In this document: piece after piece, positions 17,935 through 26,500 of the stretch
How the letters are laid out: the number at the start of each line of letters is the position of its first letter
Numbering within the stretch: position 1 is the first letter of the stretch
The notes under the pieces: generated by a model
Told to the model about the DNA's origin: nothing
The model's database searches: none
The model's input: the letters and a program-made list of their open reading frames with translations, nothing else
Program-made: the position numbers and the translations under genes
Assembly: GCA_011523945.1 (NCBI GenBank)
Contig: WTFU01000060.1
Coordinates: forward strand, 1-35,206
From: Mariniblastus sp.
Lineage (GTDB): Bacteria > Planctomycetota > Planctomycetia > Pirellulales > Pirellulaceae
Direction of reading: 5' to 3'
Length of the DNA stretch: 35,206 bases

Positions 17935-18933
17935 CTATTTTATTTCGTTGGATGTTAGAACATTCAATTTGAGATCCGTCAAAAAACTACTTATTTCCAG
18001 TAGCGTTGATTCCGTTTGCGAAACAATCAGGATTCCATTAACCAATCTAATTTTCCCGGCCCCCATCGCTTGCTCCCAACTATCCGGAGAAACCATGGTG
18101 GTAACAAGATCCAGTAACGTGTGTTCGCTTGACGGCTTCACTTGGCTCTTCTCAACTCGCGCCTTAGCTTGAGCTTGAACCACGGCAACCAGTTGACTCA
18201 ACTTTTGCTCCAATAACTTTGTGTCACTCCCATTAGCATCTTGACGGATTCCCAGAGATGCGGGTCGAGGTGCGGATAATTGAGGAGTCGTTGGCTGAAT
18301 TGCAAACATACCACCGGCACGGTTACCCCCGACACCGGATTCTCGCACACCGCCAACTCCCGACTCGTTTACACTACCCTCGATGAGCCCGTTTCCTGAA
18401 GCGTCGGGAGATGTTTCCGGCAAAGCACTCAACAGCTTACGGCAATCAAACATCTTGATGCGATGAAACTTTGGATCCAAGGCGTCATCGAGAGAAATTA
18501 TCTTCACCACCCCACCACTAATCACATACGCCGCGTTATGCGACTCCAGCATCAAAGCCAACGCTTTGTTTAATGGCAGAGCGTTTATCTGGAATGTAAT
18601 CGGTTGCTTCCCTGTAAGACTGTCATCCATCGCCGACGAGGTGAGTACAATATTCAAACCTGTTTTTTTCTCAAGCTGTTCAATCACATCGGAGAATGAT
18701 TGCTCCACCAAATCGAAAGAAAGCACTACCTTCATCGCTTCTTCTGCAGCTGCCGCCGGCGACGTCTCTTGCGAAGCAACCAACGGCGCTGCTTCAGGGT
18801 CCTGAAGCGGTTGATCCTGAATTTTGGCGAGAGCTCGCACGGGACCGCCCAACTGCGAATTCTCTGGCCACATTTCCATGACCATAATGGCAACTAGAAA
18901 ACTGCCGACAACTGAAAAATTAGCCAAGCGCAT
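17935..18933 (-). CDS. Exported protein with secretin-N / STN-like domain
   Basis: Protein of about 332 residues with an N-terminal hydrophobic signal or anchor (FSVVGSFLVAIMVMEMW). A Pro/Ala/Gln-rich spacer follows, then an STN or secretin-N0-like domain at about residues 68-148: VVLSFDLVEQSFSDVIEQL and KTGLNIVLTS, with INALPLNKALALML. A Gly-rich linker has the tandem repeat ESGVGG(V/N)R. A C-terminal segment ending VNGILIVSQTESTLLEISSF looks like a second secretin N-type repeat. Such proteins in planctomycetes usually lack the secretin channel, and none is seen here, so it may be a periplasmic partner rather than a pore. GGAGG at 18940-18944 is 6 nt from ATG 18933 and only 3 nt from ATG 18936, so the later ATG is preferred. 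It converges on the DUF1592 gene with a 46-nt gap. Confidence 0.82.
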   Translation of the reverse strand: MRLANFSVVGSFLVAIMVMEMWPENSQLGGPVRALAKIQDQPLQDPEAAPLVASQETSPAAAAEEAMKVVLSFDLVEQSFSDVIEQLEKKTGLNIVLTSSAMDDSLTGKQPITFQINALPLNKALALMLESHNAAYVISGGVVKIISLDDALDPKFHRIKMFDCRKLLSALPETSPDASGNGLIEGSVNESGVGGVRESGVGGNRAGGMFAIQPTTPQLSAPRPASLGIRQDANGSDTKLLEQKLSQLVAVVQAQAKARVEKSQVKPSSEHTLLDLVTTMVSPDSWEQAMGAGKIRLVNGILIVSQTESTLLEISSFLTDLKLNVLTSNEIK

Positions 18934-18971
18934 CATCCACCTCCGCCTCTAAAAAATAAATCGCCCCTCTT

Positions 18972-18999
18972 TTTATAGTTGCCTTGATACGCGGGTCAA
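18972..18999 (-). promoter_or_regulatory. Sigma70-type promoter of the STN-domain gene
   Basis: Read on the minus strand, TTGACC (18994-18999) and TATAAA (18972-18977) are separated by 16 nt, each matching five of six consensus bases. The predicted start of transcription near 18965 gives a leader of about 30 nt that carries GGAGG. This is the clearest promoter in the window. Confidence 0.65.
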
Positions 19000-19425
19000 T
19001 CGATTCCCTTTTTCGGCTATTTTTTTGGCTCCATTAAACGTGATATCCAACGGGTACGCTGAAAAACTCAACTCTGCCGTCACAGAAGCACACAGCCAAC
19101 CTTTCAGCAATGAAAAGCCGAAAAACTGGAAACGAGACCGATTGCATTTCACCTGTTCAATAACAGCCTGTCAAAATACAGTTGAAGTTGGGAAAGATTT
19201 TGAAAAAAATGCTACTGGAGTTCGACCCTTTGAATGAGTTCCCGATAAATAGAACGCATGATCCCAGAGTCGAGCCCACGCCCGGTTCCTCTAGCAATGG
19301 TTCTTAAGGCCGTTAGCAGCAAATCGGGGCTTGGCTTCTCGGGTCAGTTGCGCGTAGAATCGAATCTGACCGGCAATGGAATTTACAACGTTGCACTGAT
19401 CAGCCGGTCGCGACAACAAAAATTT

Positions 19426-19487
19426 TTTTTACTGAAAAGCCTCCTTGGTTTTAGGAAACGAGGTCGGGCAGTTTCCTTCAGTAAAAA
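19426..19487. repeat. Perfect 11-bp inverted repeat beside tRNA-Thr
   Basis: TTTTTACTGAA at 19426-19436 is repeated in inverted form as TTCAGTAAAAA at 19477-19487, enclosing 40 nt. The right arm ends 6 nt before the tRNA. The enclosed bases can form a smaller hairpin (GTTT / AAAC). It could be a small mobile-element remnant or an RNA structure; no copy elsewhere in the window was noticed. Confidence 0.45.
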
Positions 19488-19493
19488 CTGATA

Positions 19494-19567
19494 GCCGCCG
19501 TAGCTTTAATTGGCAGAGCACCGCATTCGTAATGCGGGGGTTGTGGGTTCGACTCCCACCGGTGGCT
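19494..19567 (+). tRNA. tRNA-Thr (anticodon CGU)
   Basis: This 74-nt cloverleaf is complete. The acceptor stem is GCCGCCG / CGGTGGC with one G-U pair. The D stem is GCTT / GAGC with loop GG. The anticodon stem is CCGCA / TGCGG around loop TTCGTAA, with anticodon CGT at 19528-19530, reading ACG threonine codons. The T arm is GTGGG-TTCGACT-CCCAC, and the discriminator is T at 19567. The 3' CCA is not encoded, so it must be added by the nucleotidyltransferase. Confidence 0.96.
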
Positions 19568-20096
19568 CTTTTGAGGTGTTTCAAACACAATTCCTGCAAC
19601 CGAGAGGTCGGCTTTCGATCGCCGCAGGTATTGCCAATGATGCCTAATTTGCAGCAAGGCAAGGCTGTACGGAGGCAGTTTCTGACTCATTATTCTTCTT
19701 ATTCCGCGATTTGGCTTGAATTCTCTCGGTAATTTGGGGAAATAGTCCGATTTCTCTTTTGTTTCGTTGTATTGCATCTGTTTAGTTTGCCGAATACGTT
19801 TGGGGGCATTTTCCCCTCAAACCCTTGGAATTCATTGAACAAATCCACTTTCCCGTTGACCTAAACCATCAACAATTGATTTTCATGGGATTTTCCACAT
19901 TGCACTCCGCGATCAAGGCCTGACCAAATTTTTTAACGGAGGAATGGCAGTTGCCTTTTCTTTGTAAAAATGGCAAAATACGTGGCTTGAATTCAGGGCC
20001 AGTGCATTTGCACCGAAGTCCAAAACTCTTATCGCCCGAAGATTTAACACATCTCGGCTTGCCCTTTGACATCTGTCGCTTAAACGAGGTTATTTA
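19568..20096. other. Gene-free 529-nt stretch after the tRNA
   Basis: No gene is supported. There is no obvious terminator just after the tRNA. A 12-nt palindrome GTGCATTTGCAC at 20002-20013 lies about 84 nt before the TPR gene. GAGG at 20086-20089 is the ribosome binding site of that gene (7 nt from ATG 20097). Confidence 0.45.
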
Positions 20097-20369
20097 ATGG
20101 CTCAGGTTCCGGAAATCGAATTAAAAGACATTTTGCTGTCAAACAGTTCGTTTGGTCCCAACGAGATCACTTTCATTCTCACGAAAGTCTGCAACGACTA
20201 CTCTCAATTCCCGAACTTGAAAGAAGTAACGGGGGTCTTGGAATCACAGCTTGAGAGAACACCTGCCGCATCGGTTCGCCTTGGTGTCTGCCAATACATG
20301 ATTGGCAATTACGAGACTGCCATCGCCACTCTGGAAAATGCCTACGGCGGTGCTTTAGCTTATTTTTAA
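20097..20369 (+). CDS. N-terminal part of TPR protein, ended by in-frame TAA
   Basis: This frame encodes 90 residues from a well-supported ATG (GAGG 7 nt upstream). The helical pattern is TPR-like: FPNLKEVTGVLESQLERTP, then ASVRLGVCQYMIGNYETAIA with TLENAYGGALAYF. It stops at TAA 20367-20369 in the middle of a helix pair. The same frame continues without any shift after the stop (QGKSHFALENWDKAIECYES), completing the next TPR. It therefore looks like the front piece of one larger gene rather than a separate small protein. It could still be made as a 90-residue peptide. Confidence 0.7.
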   Translation: MAQVPEIELKDILLSNSSFGPNEITFILTKVCNDYSQFPNLKEVTGVLESQLERTPAASVRLGVCQYMIGNYETAIATLENAYGGALAYF

Positions 20370-20513
20370 CAAGGCAAGAGCCATTTTGCGCTTGAAAACT
20401 GGGACAAAGCGATTGAGTGCTATGAATCGGCACAGCGAGCTGGCTACAACGGCGACCACTGCCAAATTGCAATCGCCGAAACAAAGCGTCTCTCAAGAGA
20501 CCTTACCGGTGCA

Positions 20514-21422
20514 ATGACAATCCTCGACAACATGTTCGGACCGATCGAACAAACGGCCGAATACCTTTACCAGCGTGGAGCGACCATCGCTGCGATGAGC
20601 GACAATCCGGATGAAGTCTGCAAACTTTATGAACGAGCGGTCGAACTGGAGGACACGCATCCAGGGGCATTGTTCGGACTCGCACTGGAGAATGATCGCC
20701 GTGGAAATGACGAGCGAGCGATCGAGCTTTATCAACGTGCCGCAGCATCATTTCCAACGAACGTGGGAGCGTTGCTAAATCTTGGGCTAATCTACGAAGA
20801 TCACGATCAATTCGAGCGAGCGACCCGATGCTACGATCGCATTCTTGAATCACATCCGACTCATGATCGGGCATTGCTTTACCGCAACGATTCTGTCGCA
20901 TCGATGGATGAACATTACGACCACGATCGCGAGAAAGTTCGTCAGCAAATCGCTGGCGTGATGAGCATTCCAATTGCTCAATTTGAACTTTCTGTTCGCA
21001 GCCGAAACTGCCTTCAGAAAATGGGAATTCTCACCCTTGGAGATCTCTGCAAAGTTTCTGAAATGGAATTGCTGAACAGCAAGAACTTCGGAGAAACATC
21101 TCTAGTTGAAATTCGCGAGATGATGACCAACAAAGGGTTGATGATTGGACAACTGGCTCACCAAAAAGATGATGCGGATGAGCCGATCGACACCAGCCAA
21201 TACAGTCCTGAAGAGCAAATGCTTCTCGAGCGTCCGATTTCTGACCTCAACCTTTCGGTTCGTGCCCGTAAGTGCATGACTCGTCTGGGGCTCGCAACCA
21301 TCGGCGAACTCGTAAGAAAATCGCAGGATGACTTATTAGAGTGTAAAAACTTCGGCGTAACTAGCCTCACCGAAGTCCGAGAGAAACTTGTGCAGGTAAA
21401 TTTGAGCCTTCGCGGCGAGTAA
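20514..21422 (+). CDS. TPR protein with two RNA polymerase alpha-CTD-like domains
   Basis: The C-terminal 302 residues of the interrupted gene, if begun at ATG 20514. Residues 1-130 are TPR repeats (NPDEVCKLYERAVELE, ERAIELYQRAAASFPTN and FERATRCYDRILESHPTHD). Residues about 152-215 and 240-300 are two copies of the RNA polymerase alpha C-terminal fold. The copies read ELSVRSRNCLQKMGILTLGD with NFGETSLVEI, and NLSVRARKCMTRLGLATIGE with NFGVTSLTEVREKL. In alpha, this helix-hairpin fold binds UP-element DNA and activators, so a DNA-binding or transcription-linked role is possible (inference). ATG 20514 has only a weak GGTG close upstream, so independent translation is doubtful; re-initiation after the TAA would have to span about 144 nt. 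A strong terminator follows the stop. Confidence 0.8.
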   Translation: MTILDNMFGPIEQTAEYLYQRGATIAAMSDNPDEVCKLYERAVELEDTHPGALFGLALENDRRGNDERAIELYQRAAASFPTNVGALLNLGLIYEDHDQFERATRCYDRILESHPTHDRALLYRNDSVASMDEHYDHDREKVRQQIAGVMSIPIAQFELSVRSRNCLQKMGILTLGDLCKVSEMELLNSKNFGETSLVEIREMMTNKGLMIGQLAHQKDDADEPIDTSQYSPEEQMLLERPISDLNLSVRARKCMTRLGLATIGELVRKSQDDLLECKNFGVTSLTEVREKLVQVNLSLRGE

Positions 21423-21457
21423 TCCTCACCTTAATTTACAACTGGTAAAACATCTGG

Positions 21458-21483
21458 CCCGCGAAACCGCGGGTCTTTTTTTT
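21458..21483 (+). terminator. Intrinsic terminator after TPR-alpha-CTD gene
   Basis: CCCGCG (21458-21463) pairs with CGCGGG (21468-21473) across loop AAAC, followed by TCTTTTTTTT. It is a compact GC stem with a T-run, 36 nt after the stop codon, and ends this transcript before tgt. Confidence 0.88.
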
Positions 21484-21553
21484 CGCTCGTTGAGCAACAA
21501 CTGGGAATCAGAAGAGATTCCTAAACTTTCCCTGTTAACGCAGAGGGCTTGGC

Positions 21554-22681
21554 ATGAACAAAGATGGTTTTCAATTCGAAGTCCTGCATACGGACAAACA
21601 CTGCGGTGCTCGACTGAGCAGACTAACCACACCTCGAGGCACCATCGACCTACCAACGTTCATGCCTGTTGGAACCTGCGCTGCCGTAAAAGGTCTGACG
21701 ACCGGTTTAGTAAAATCGACCAATGCCCAAATTATCCTTGGCAATACTTACCACCTCGCGCTGCGCCCTGGCTCCGAACTGGTTCAAGAGTTCGGCGGTC
21801 TGCCAAAATTCATGGGCTGGGATGGGCCAATGCTGACCGACAGTGGTGGCTTCCAGCTCTTCAGCCTCGCACAACTAACCAACATTACAGAACATGGAGC
21901 TACATTCCAATCACACATTGACGGCTCAAAAATGGAATTGACCCCGGAGAGGAGCGTGCAAATCCAACAGGAACTCGGAGCTGACATTGCGATGGTACTT
22001 GACCACGTTATTGAACTGCCCAACCAAAAAGAAACGATTATCGACGCCATGGAACGCACCATTCGCTGGGCCAAACGTTCCCAAGACGCTCACAACCTCG
22101 ATTCGCAAGTTCAATTCGCCATTGTCCAGGGTGGGCTCGATCCGGCACTGCGAGTGCAATGCGCGGAACAACTGATCGACCTTGATTTCCCGGGTTACGC
22201 CATCGGTGGCTTAAGTGTCGGGGAACCGCCAAGTGAAATGTATGCGATGCTCGATGTGACCTGTCCCGTTTTACCTGAAAAAAAACCAAGATATCTGATG
22301 GGAGTCGGAACACCTGAAGATTTAATTGAGGGGGTTAAACGGGGAGTTGACATGTTCGATTGTGTGATGCCCACCCGAAATGGACGTAATGCGATGGCTT
22401 TCACCGACGAGGGGAGAATCAAGATCCGCAACGCTATCTACGAAAGGGACCCTCGACCGTTGCAGGATGATATTCAGACTCCCTATTCACACCTCAGCCG
22501 TGCTTATCTGCGTCACCTATTCAAGGCGAAAGAAATGCTGGGGCCGATTCTGCTCTCTCTCCACAATCTGGCCTACTACCAGCAGTTGATGCGAAAGGCG
22601 CGTGAAGCGATTGCGAACGACTGCTTTATCGATTTCCATGCCAAACAAATGTCTGGCTGGCACCCAATTTCGCCGCACTAA
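21554..22681 (+). CDS. tgt: tRNA-guanine(34) transglycosylase, zinc cysteines missing
   Basis: Cytoplasmic enzyme of 375 residues that swaps guanine 34 for the queuine precursor preQ1 in tRNAs with GUN anticodons. Core residues are kept. Asp96 lies in LTDSGGFQLFSL, Asp150 in MVLDH, and the VQGG and YAIGGLSVGE motifs are present. The nucleophile is Asp269 in FDCVMPTRNGRNA. The usual C-terminal zinc site CxCxxC...H is not intact. Just before SRAYLRHL the three cysteine positions align to Asp306, Gln308 and Tyr311, while the later His337 (SLHNLAYY) remains. The enzyme may fold without zinc. GAGG about 8 nt upstream supports the ATG. The order tgt-yajC-secDF matches the conserved bacterial arrangement, which backs this as the true tgt. 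A non-canonical paralogue is an alternative reading. Confidence 0.93.
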   Translation: MNKDGFQFEVLHTDKHCGARLSRLTTPRGTIDLPTFMPVGTCAAVKGLTTGLVKSTNAQIILGNTYHLALRPGSELVQEFGGLPKFMGWDGPMLTDSGGFQLFSLAQLTNITEHGATFQSHIDGSKMELTPERSVQIQQELGADIAMVLDHVIELPNQKETIIDAMERTIRWAKRSQDAHNLDSQVQFAIVQGGLDPALRVQCAEQLIDLDFPGYAIGGLSVGEPPSEMYAMLDVTCPVLPEKKPRYLMGVGTPEDLIEGVKRGVDMFDCVMPTRNGRNAMAFTDEGRIKIRNAIYERDPRPLQDDIQTPYSHLSRAYLRHLFKAKEMLGPILLSLHNLAYYQQLMRKAREAIANDCFIDFHAKQMSGWHPISPH

Positions 22682-23085
22682 ATCGCGATTTTTCGCATGT
22701 TTTTTGCCCATCCCCGCTCTTTGCGAGGACAGAAATCGAACAAAGAGGGGCATTCAAGCCTTTCCAGTCATTTAAGCCTTTAAAATCAAGCTTATTCGGG
22801 GTTTTGCCCCCCGACTTGGCCTTGTTGGTTAGCGGGCATCGTTTTATCATTATCGGCTTGAAAAAAGACTTAAGTGCTAAGAGAAGAGCACCTCACGCGA
22901 TCAATTTCTAAGCCCTAAATCGGCTGTGAAGATTTCTGAGGGTGCATCTTAATAAGACTCCATGTACTTGGTTCCATTCGTTTTTTGTTTTCTTTCCACC
23001 GTGATTGTTTGGCACCGAAGAGTGATCGGCGGTTTCATTCGAGAAACCACGGAACCAAACTTAATCGTGGGACGAGTTAGGCCTA
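22682..23085. other. 404-nt tgt-yajC spacer with a stem-loop
   Basis: No gene is supported. A stem lies at 22712-22723 and 22741-22750 (CTCTTTG / CAAAGAG, extended by CCC / GGG past one bulged G) with a 17-nt loop. It begins 31 nt after the tgt stop and has no T-run. A second short GC hairpin (CGGGG / CCCCG) lies near 22797-22813. The first may help end or process the tgt transcript. Confidence 0.4.
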
Positions 23086-23493
23086 ATGATAAACTTTTAC
23101 AACACGTGCTGGTATTTTCTTGCGCAAACGCAAGTTCAAACATCAGAGGCTCCAGCCGATAGCGGGGGTCCGGCCGGAGAGATGGCGAATAACACGCCAA
23201 GTCTCTTCGACAGCTGGATGTTTCCGGCATTGATGGCTGTGATGCTGGTTTACTTCATCATGATGGCTCGGCCAAAAAACAAAGCTCAATCCAAAACTTC
23301 GGATTTACTTGCCAACTTGAAAAAGAACGACAAAGTCGTCACGGCTGGTGGCATTCTTGGAACCGTTGTAAATCACCGCTCGGATGCCGAATACGTCACC
23401 TTGCGAGTCGACGAAGCAAGCAACTCGAAAATGCAGATACTAGCGAAATCAATCGTTCGCGTAGTATCCGATGAAGACGGAACAGATAGTTGA
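23086..23493 (+). CDS. yajC: Preprotein translocase subunit YajC
   Basis: Small membrane protein of 135 residues that joins SecDF in the Sec holotranslocon. The single membrane segment is MFPALMAVMLVYFIMMARPK near residues 45-64, followed by the typical basic-polar RPKNKAQSKTSDLLANLKKND and VVTAGGILGTVVN. That is the YajC signature turn VTAGGIxGxV. The N-terminal 32 residues (including WYFLAQTQ and a Pro/Gly-rich stretch) are longer than in proteobacterial YajC, as is usual in planctomycetes. ATG 23086 is used; ATG 23182 (MANNTPSLFD) is a shorter alternative. It lies 99 nt before secDF, as expected for a shared transcript. Confidence 0.93.
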   Translation: MINFYNTCWYFLAQTQVQTSEAPADSGGPAGEMANNTPSLFDSWMFPALMAVMLVYFIMMARPKNKAQSKTSDLLANLKKNDKVVTAGGILGTVVNHRSDAEYVTLRVDEASNSKMQILAKSIVRVVSDEDGTDS

Positions 23494-23592
23494 TGCAACA
23501 AAGACTGCTCTCCGGTTGAATAACCTTTTGAGAGTTACGTTTTTAAAAAATAATGCGAATCCTTTACCCATTTATACTTTAGGAATCCTCGG

Positions 23593-26500
23593 ATGTTAGA
23601 GTTCAGCTCCAACGCTTCCCTTTTGGCCCAAAATACTGCGCAAGCTGCTGAAAACATTGTTCCCTTTTACCAAACGGGATTTTTTGTTTTTCTATTGCTA
23701 ATTGCCGCAGTCGTTTTAGGTTTTTTTGCCGCAAAATACATTTCTTCGGGACTAAAAGTCGCCGAGTACCAGGGCAGAATGTCAATCGTATTGATTGCTG
23801 TACTTGTCGCTTCGTTAATGATCTGGGCGAAATGGCCGCCTAAACTGGGCGTTGATCTTCGAGGCGGTATTAACATGATTGGCTCGCTCAATCTTGACGC
23901 GTTTCTCGATGAAGACGGTGCCGGAAAACGCCCGGAAGCAACCGACATCATTCCCGCGTTGGTTCGCAGAGTGAACCCGTCAGGTACCAAGGAAATCATG
24001 ATCCGCCCGTTGGGTGCCGACAAAATCGAAGTCACAATCCCCACGGTTGAAGACGCGGAAGCTGACGGTATCTGGAAACGACTCGTCGAAGCCGGAAAAC
24101 TCGAATTTAGAATTTTGGCGCGAGACGCCCAGGCTTTTAAACTCCAACGAGATGCAGCCAAGGCACAAGCCGCGGCGGGCAACCGAAGCCGCAAAGTTCA
24201 GGATGAGGTCGACGGAAAAAAACAGACGGTTGCCGTATGGGTTGCCCTCGCTCGAGTCGTTCAACCGGAAGATTCACCGAACGAAATCGTACCCTTTAAA
24301 TTTGTTCCGCAGCGAAGCGATCTTGTACGCGACAAAGCATCCGGCAAGATTCTCGATCTTTCCACTTGGTCTGCCTCAGGCTCCTCGGATGCCGATTCAC
24401 AGGGCGCTGAATTCGCAAAATGGTGTGCGGAACAGGGTGTTCGCACGCCTCAAATCCTCGTGATTCAACCGGAAGACGACCAGAACGTGGAAGGCGAGCA
24501 CCTCGCAAGCGTTAGCTCTGCCATGGATGAACGAGGCCGTGGAAGCGTCGCGTTTAAGACCACGGCTGTCGGCAGCTCAAAAATGGGCATGCTCACACGA
24601 ATGAACATTGACCGTCCGATGGGAGTCGTTCTCGATGGCCAGTTGCACTCCGCACCTAACATCCAATCTGCGATTTACGCGAATGGGCGAATTACCGGCG
24701 AATTCACGCCTGAGGAAGTCTCCGAACTGATCATTACACTCGAAAGCGGTAAGCTCGATGTGGCGTTGAACAAATCACCCATCAGTCGTGATTTCATTGA
24801 ATCGAACCTTGGTAAACAGCTGCTTGAACAAGGATTTCTGGCAATTGGTTGCTCACTGGTTCTTGTTCTGATTTTCATGATGTTTTACTACCGTTTCGCT
24901 GGCATTGTTGCGACCGCCGCGTTGTTACTGAACCTCGTTCTCATCCTCGCACTAGTAATGGCCATCAATCAACCGTTTACCCTAACGGGGCTGGCTGGCC
25001 TGGTTCTAACCGTCGGTATGTCAGTGGATGCAAACGTCCTGATTTTTGAACGGATCCGAGAAGAACTTGACCGCGGTGCGGCCTTGAGAATGGCAATTCG
25101 AAACGGTTTCGATAAGGCGACCACCACCATTATTGACGCCAACGTAACAACCTTGATCACCGCTGTTGTTCTTTACGTGATTGGAACTGAGCAAATCAAA
25201 GGTTTCTCGGTCACTTTGATTCTCGGTATTTTGATGAGTATGTTCACTGCCATTTATGTTTCTCGATTGATATTCGATATCTTCGAGCGTCGACGATGGC
25301 TAACGCAACTCAACATGACGAGAATTCTTGAGCGGAAGCAGTTTGATTTCCTAAGCAAAGTAAGTCTTACGGGAATCATGTCCTTTGCATTGATTGTCGG
25401 AGGACTCAGTAGCGTATTCCTCTTGGGTCCAAAGATCTTAGATCACGATTTACGTGGCGGTTCGACGGTTCGAATGGTCTTTAATGATGCACAAGATGTT
25501 GAGGCCCTTCGTAAAGAACTGGATGATCTTAACGAAATGCATAACGGCGAGAGCGTCGAATTTTCAGTAACCGGTTTTCAGCAGGGCGGCGACGGTGAGA
25601 AAAACACCGTATTTCGTGTCGACAGTAATCTGCCGGCCTATGAGGGCCCGCCTCAGGAGAAGTTTGATGAACTGGCAGATATTTTGGCACGTGTATTCAA
25701 AGGACGCCTAAAACTTAACCACGTAGAAGTCGTTAACTCTGCTGCAAGCTCAAACCCAACCTCAACGCCGGCAAAACCTGCTGAGACAAATACGAAAGAG
25801 CCTGTGAAAACCGGTTTGAATTGGGAGGCGGGTGGCCTGACACCGTTGGCGAGTGCCGCTTCGTCATTCATGCTCACCTACCAAGAAGCAGAAAAACAAG
25901 AGCCTGCAACTCCTCCAGCCGAAGGAACTGAGCGAGAGAAGCCGGAGCAAGAAAAGCCGGAATCGAATGCAACTGAGGCAACTTCCGCCGAGCCTAAACC
26001 GGAAACACCGAAATCGGATGAGGCAAAGCCGGAGTCTGAAGCAGATTCTCCCCAGGAAGAAGCGACCGACGAAGACGACAACCAGTTCAAGCCGGAAACT
26101 CCGGCCGACAATCAGATTGCGAAACCCGAGTCGGTTACCCGCAGCCTCAAAGTCACGCCTGGGATTTCTGGAAAATCACTGATCAACATGTTGATTGAGG
26201 CATCAGAAACTGCGGAACTAGAGTTGGAAGAAGAGCAGATCTTTGTCGACTCAAGCGACGTTGAGCAAGACGAATCAGCTGCCTCGACGGTTTCAGAAAA
26301 CTGGGAAGTCACGATGGAGGTCAATCGAGCCGAAGAGGCTGACGCAATCATTGATGCGTGGAGCCAAAAGCTGAACCAAACGCCTTACTTCCCGACCACG
26401 AGTAAAGTGGGGGGTCAGATTGCGGGCAAAACTCAGGTGCAGGCACTGGTCGCGATTTTCGCCAGTTTGCTTGGAATCATCGCATACGTTTGGATTCGCT

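Larger units (their letters stand above)
18937..19493. other. Gene-free 557-nt stretch before the tRNA
   Basis: Apart from the promoter at 18972-18999 and the inverted repeat at 19426-19487, I see no supported gene here. Short open frames are present but have no ribosome binding site and no recognisable protein pattern. Confidence 0.5.
20097..21422 (+). pseudogene. TPR + tandem RpoA-CTD-like gene split by one nonsense codon
   Basis: Both parts lie in one frame (20097 and 20514 differ by a multiple of 3), and only the TAA at 20367-20369 breaks it. Read through, it would code 440 residues plus the recoded position. The reading between the stop and ATG 20514 continues the TPR pattern without decay. 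The break is thus recent, a sequencing or assembly error, or a site of readthrough or re-initiation. A single-base indel cannot explain it, because the frame is kept on both sides. Confidence 0.65.

Noticed and set aside
19429..19777. Minus-strand open frames across the tRNA, with a GGSRTHNPRITNAV-like peptide
   Set aside because: This peptide is the well-known false translation of a tRNA gene on the opposite strand; the tRNA cloverleaf explains it.
20066..20094. TTGACA (20066-20071) as a promoter for the TPR gene
   Set aside because: At normal spacing the -10 would be GTTATT at 20089-20094 and transcription would begin after the start codon, so it does not fit.
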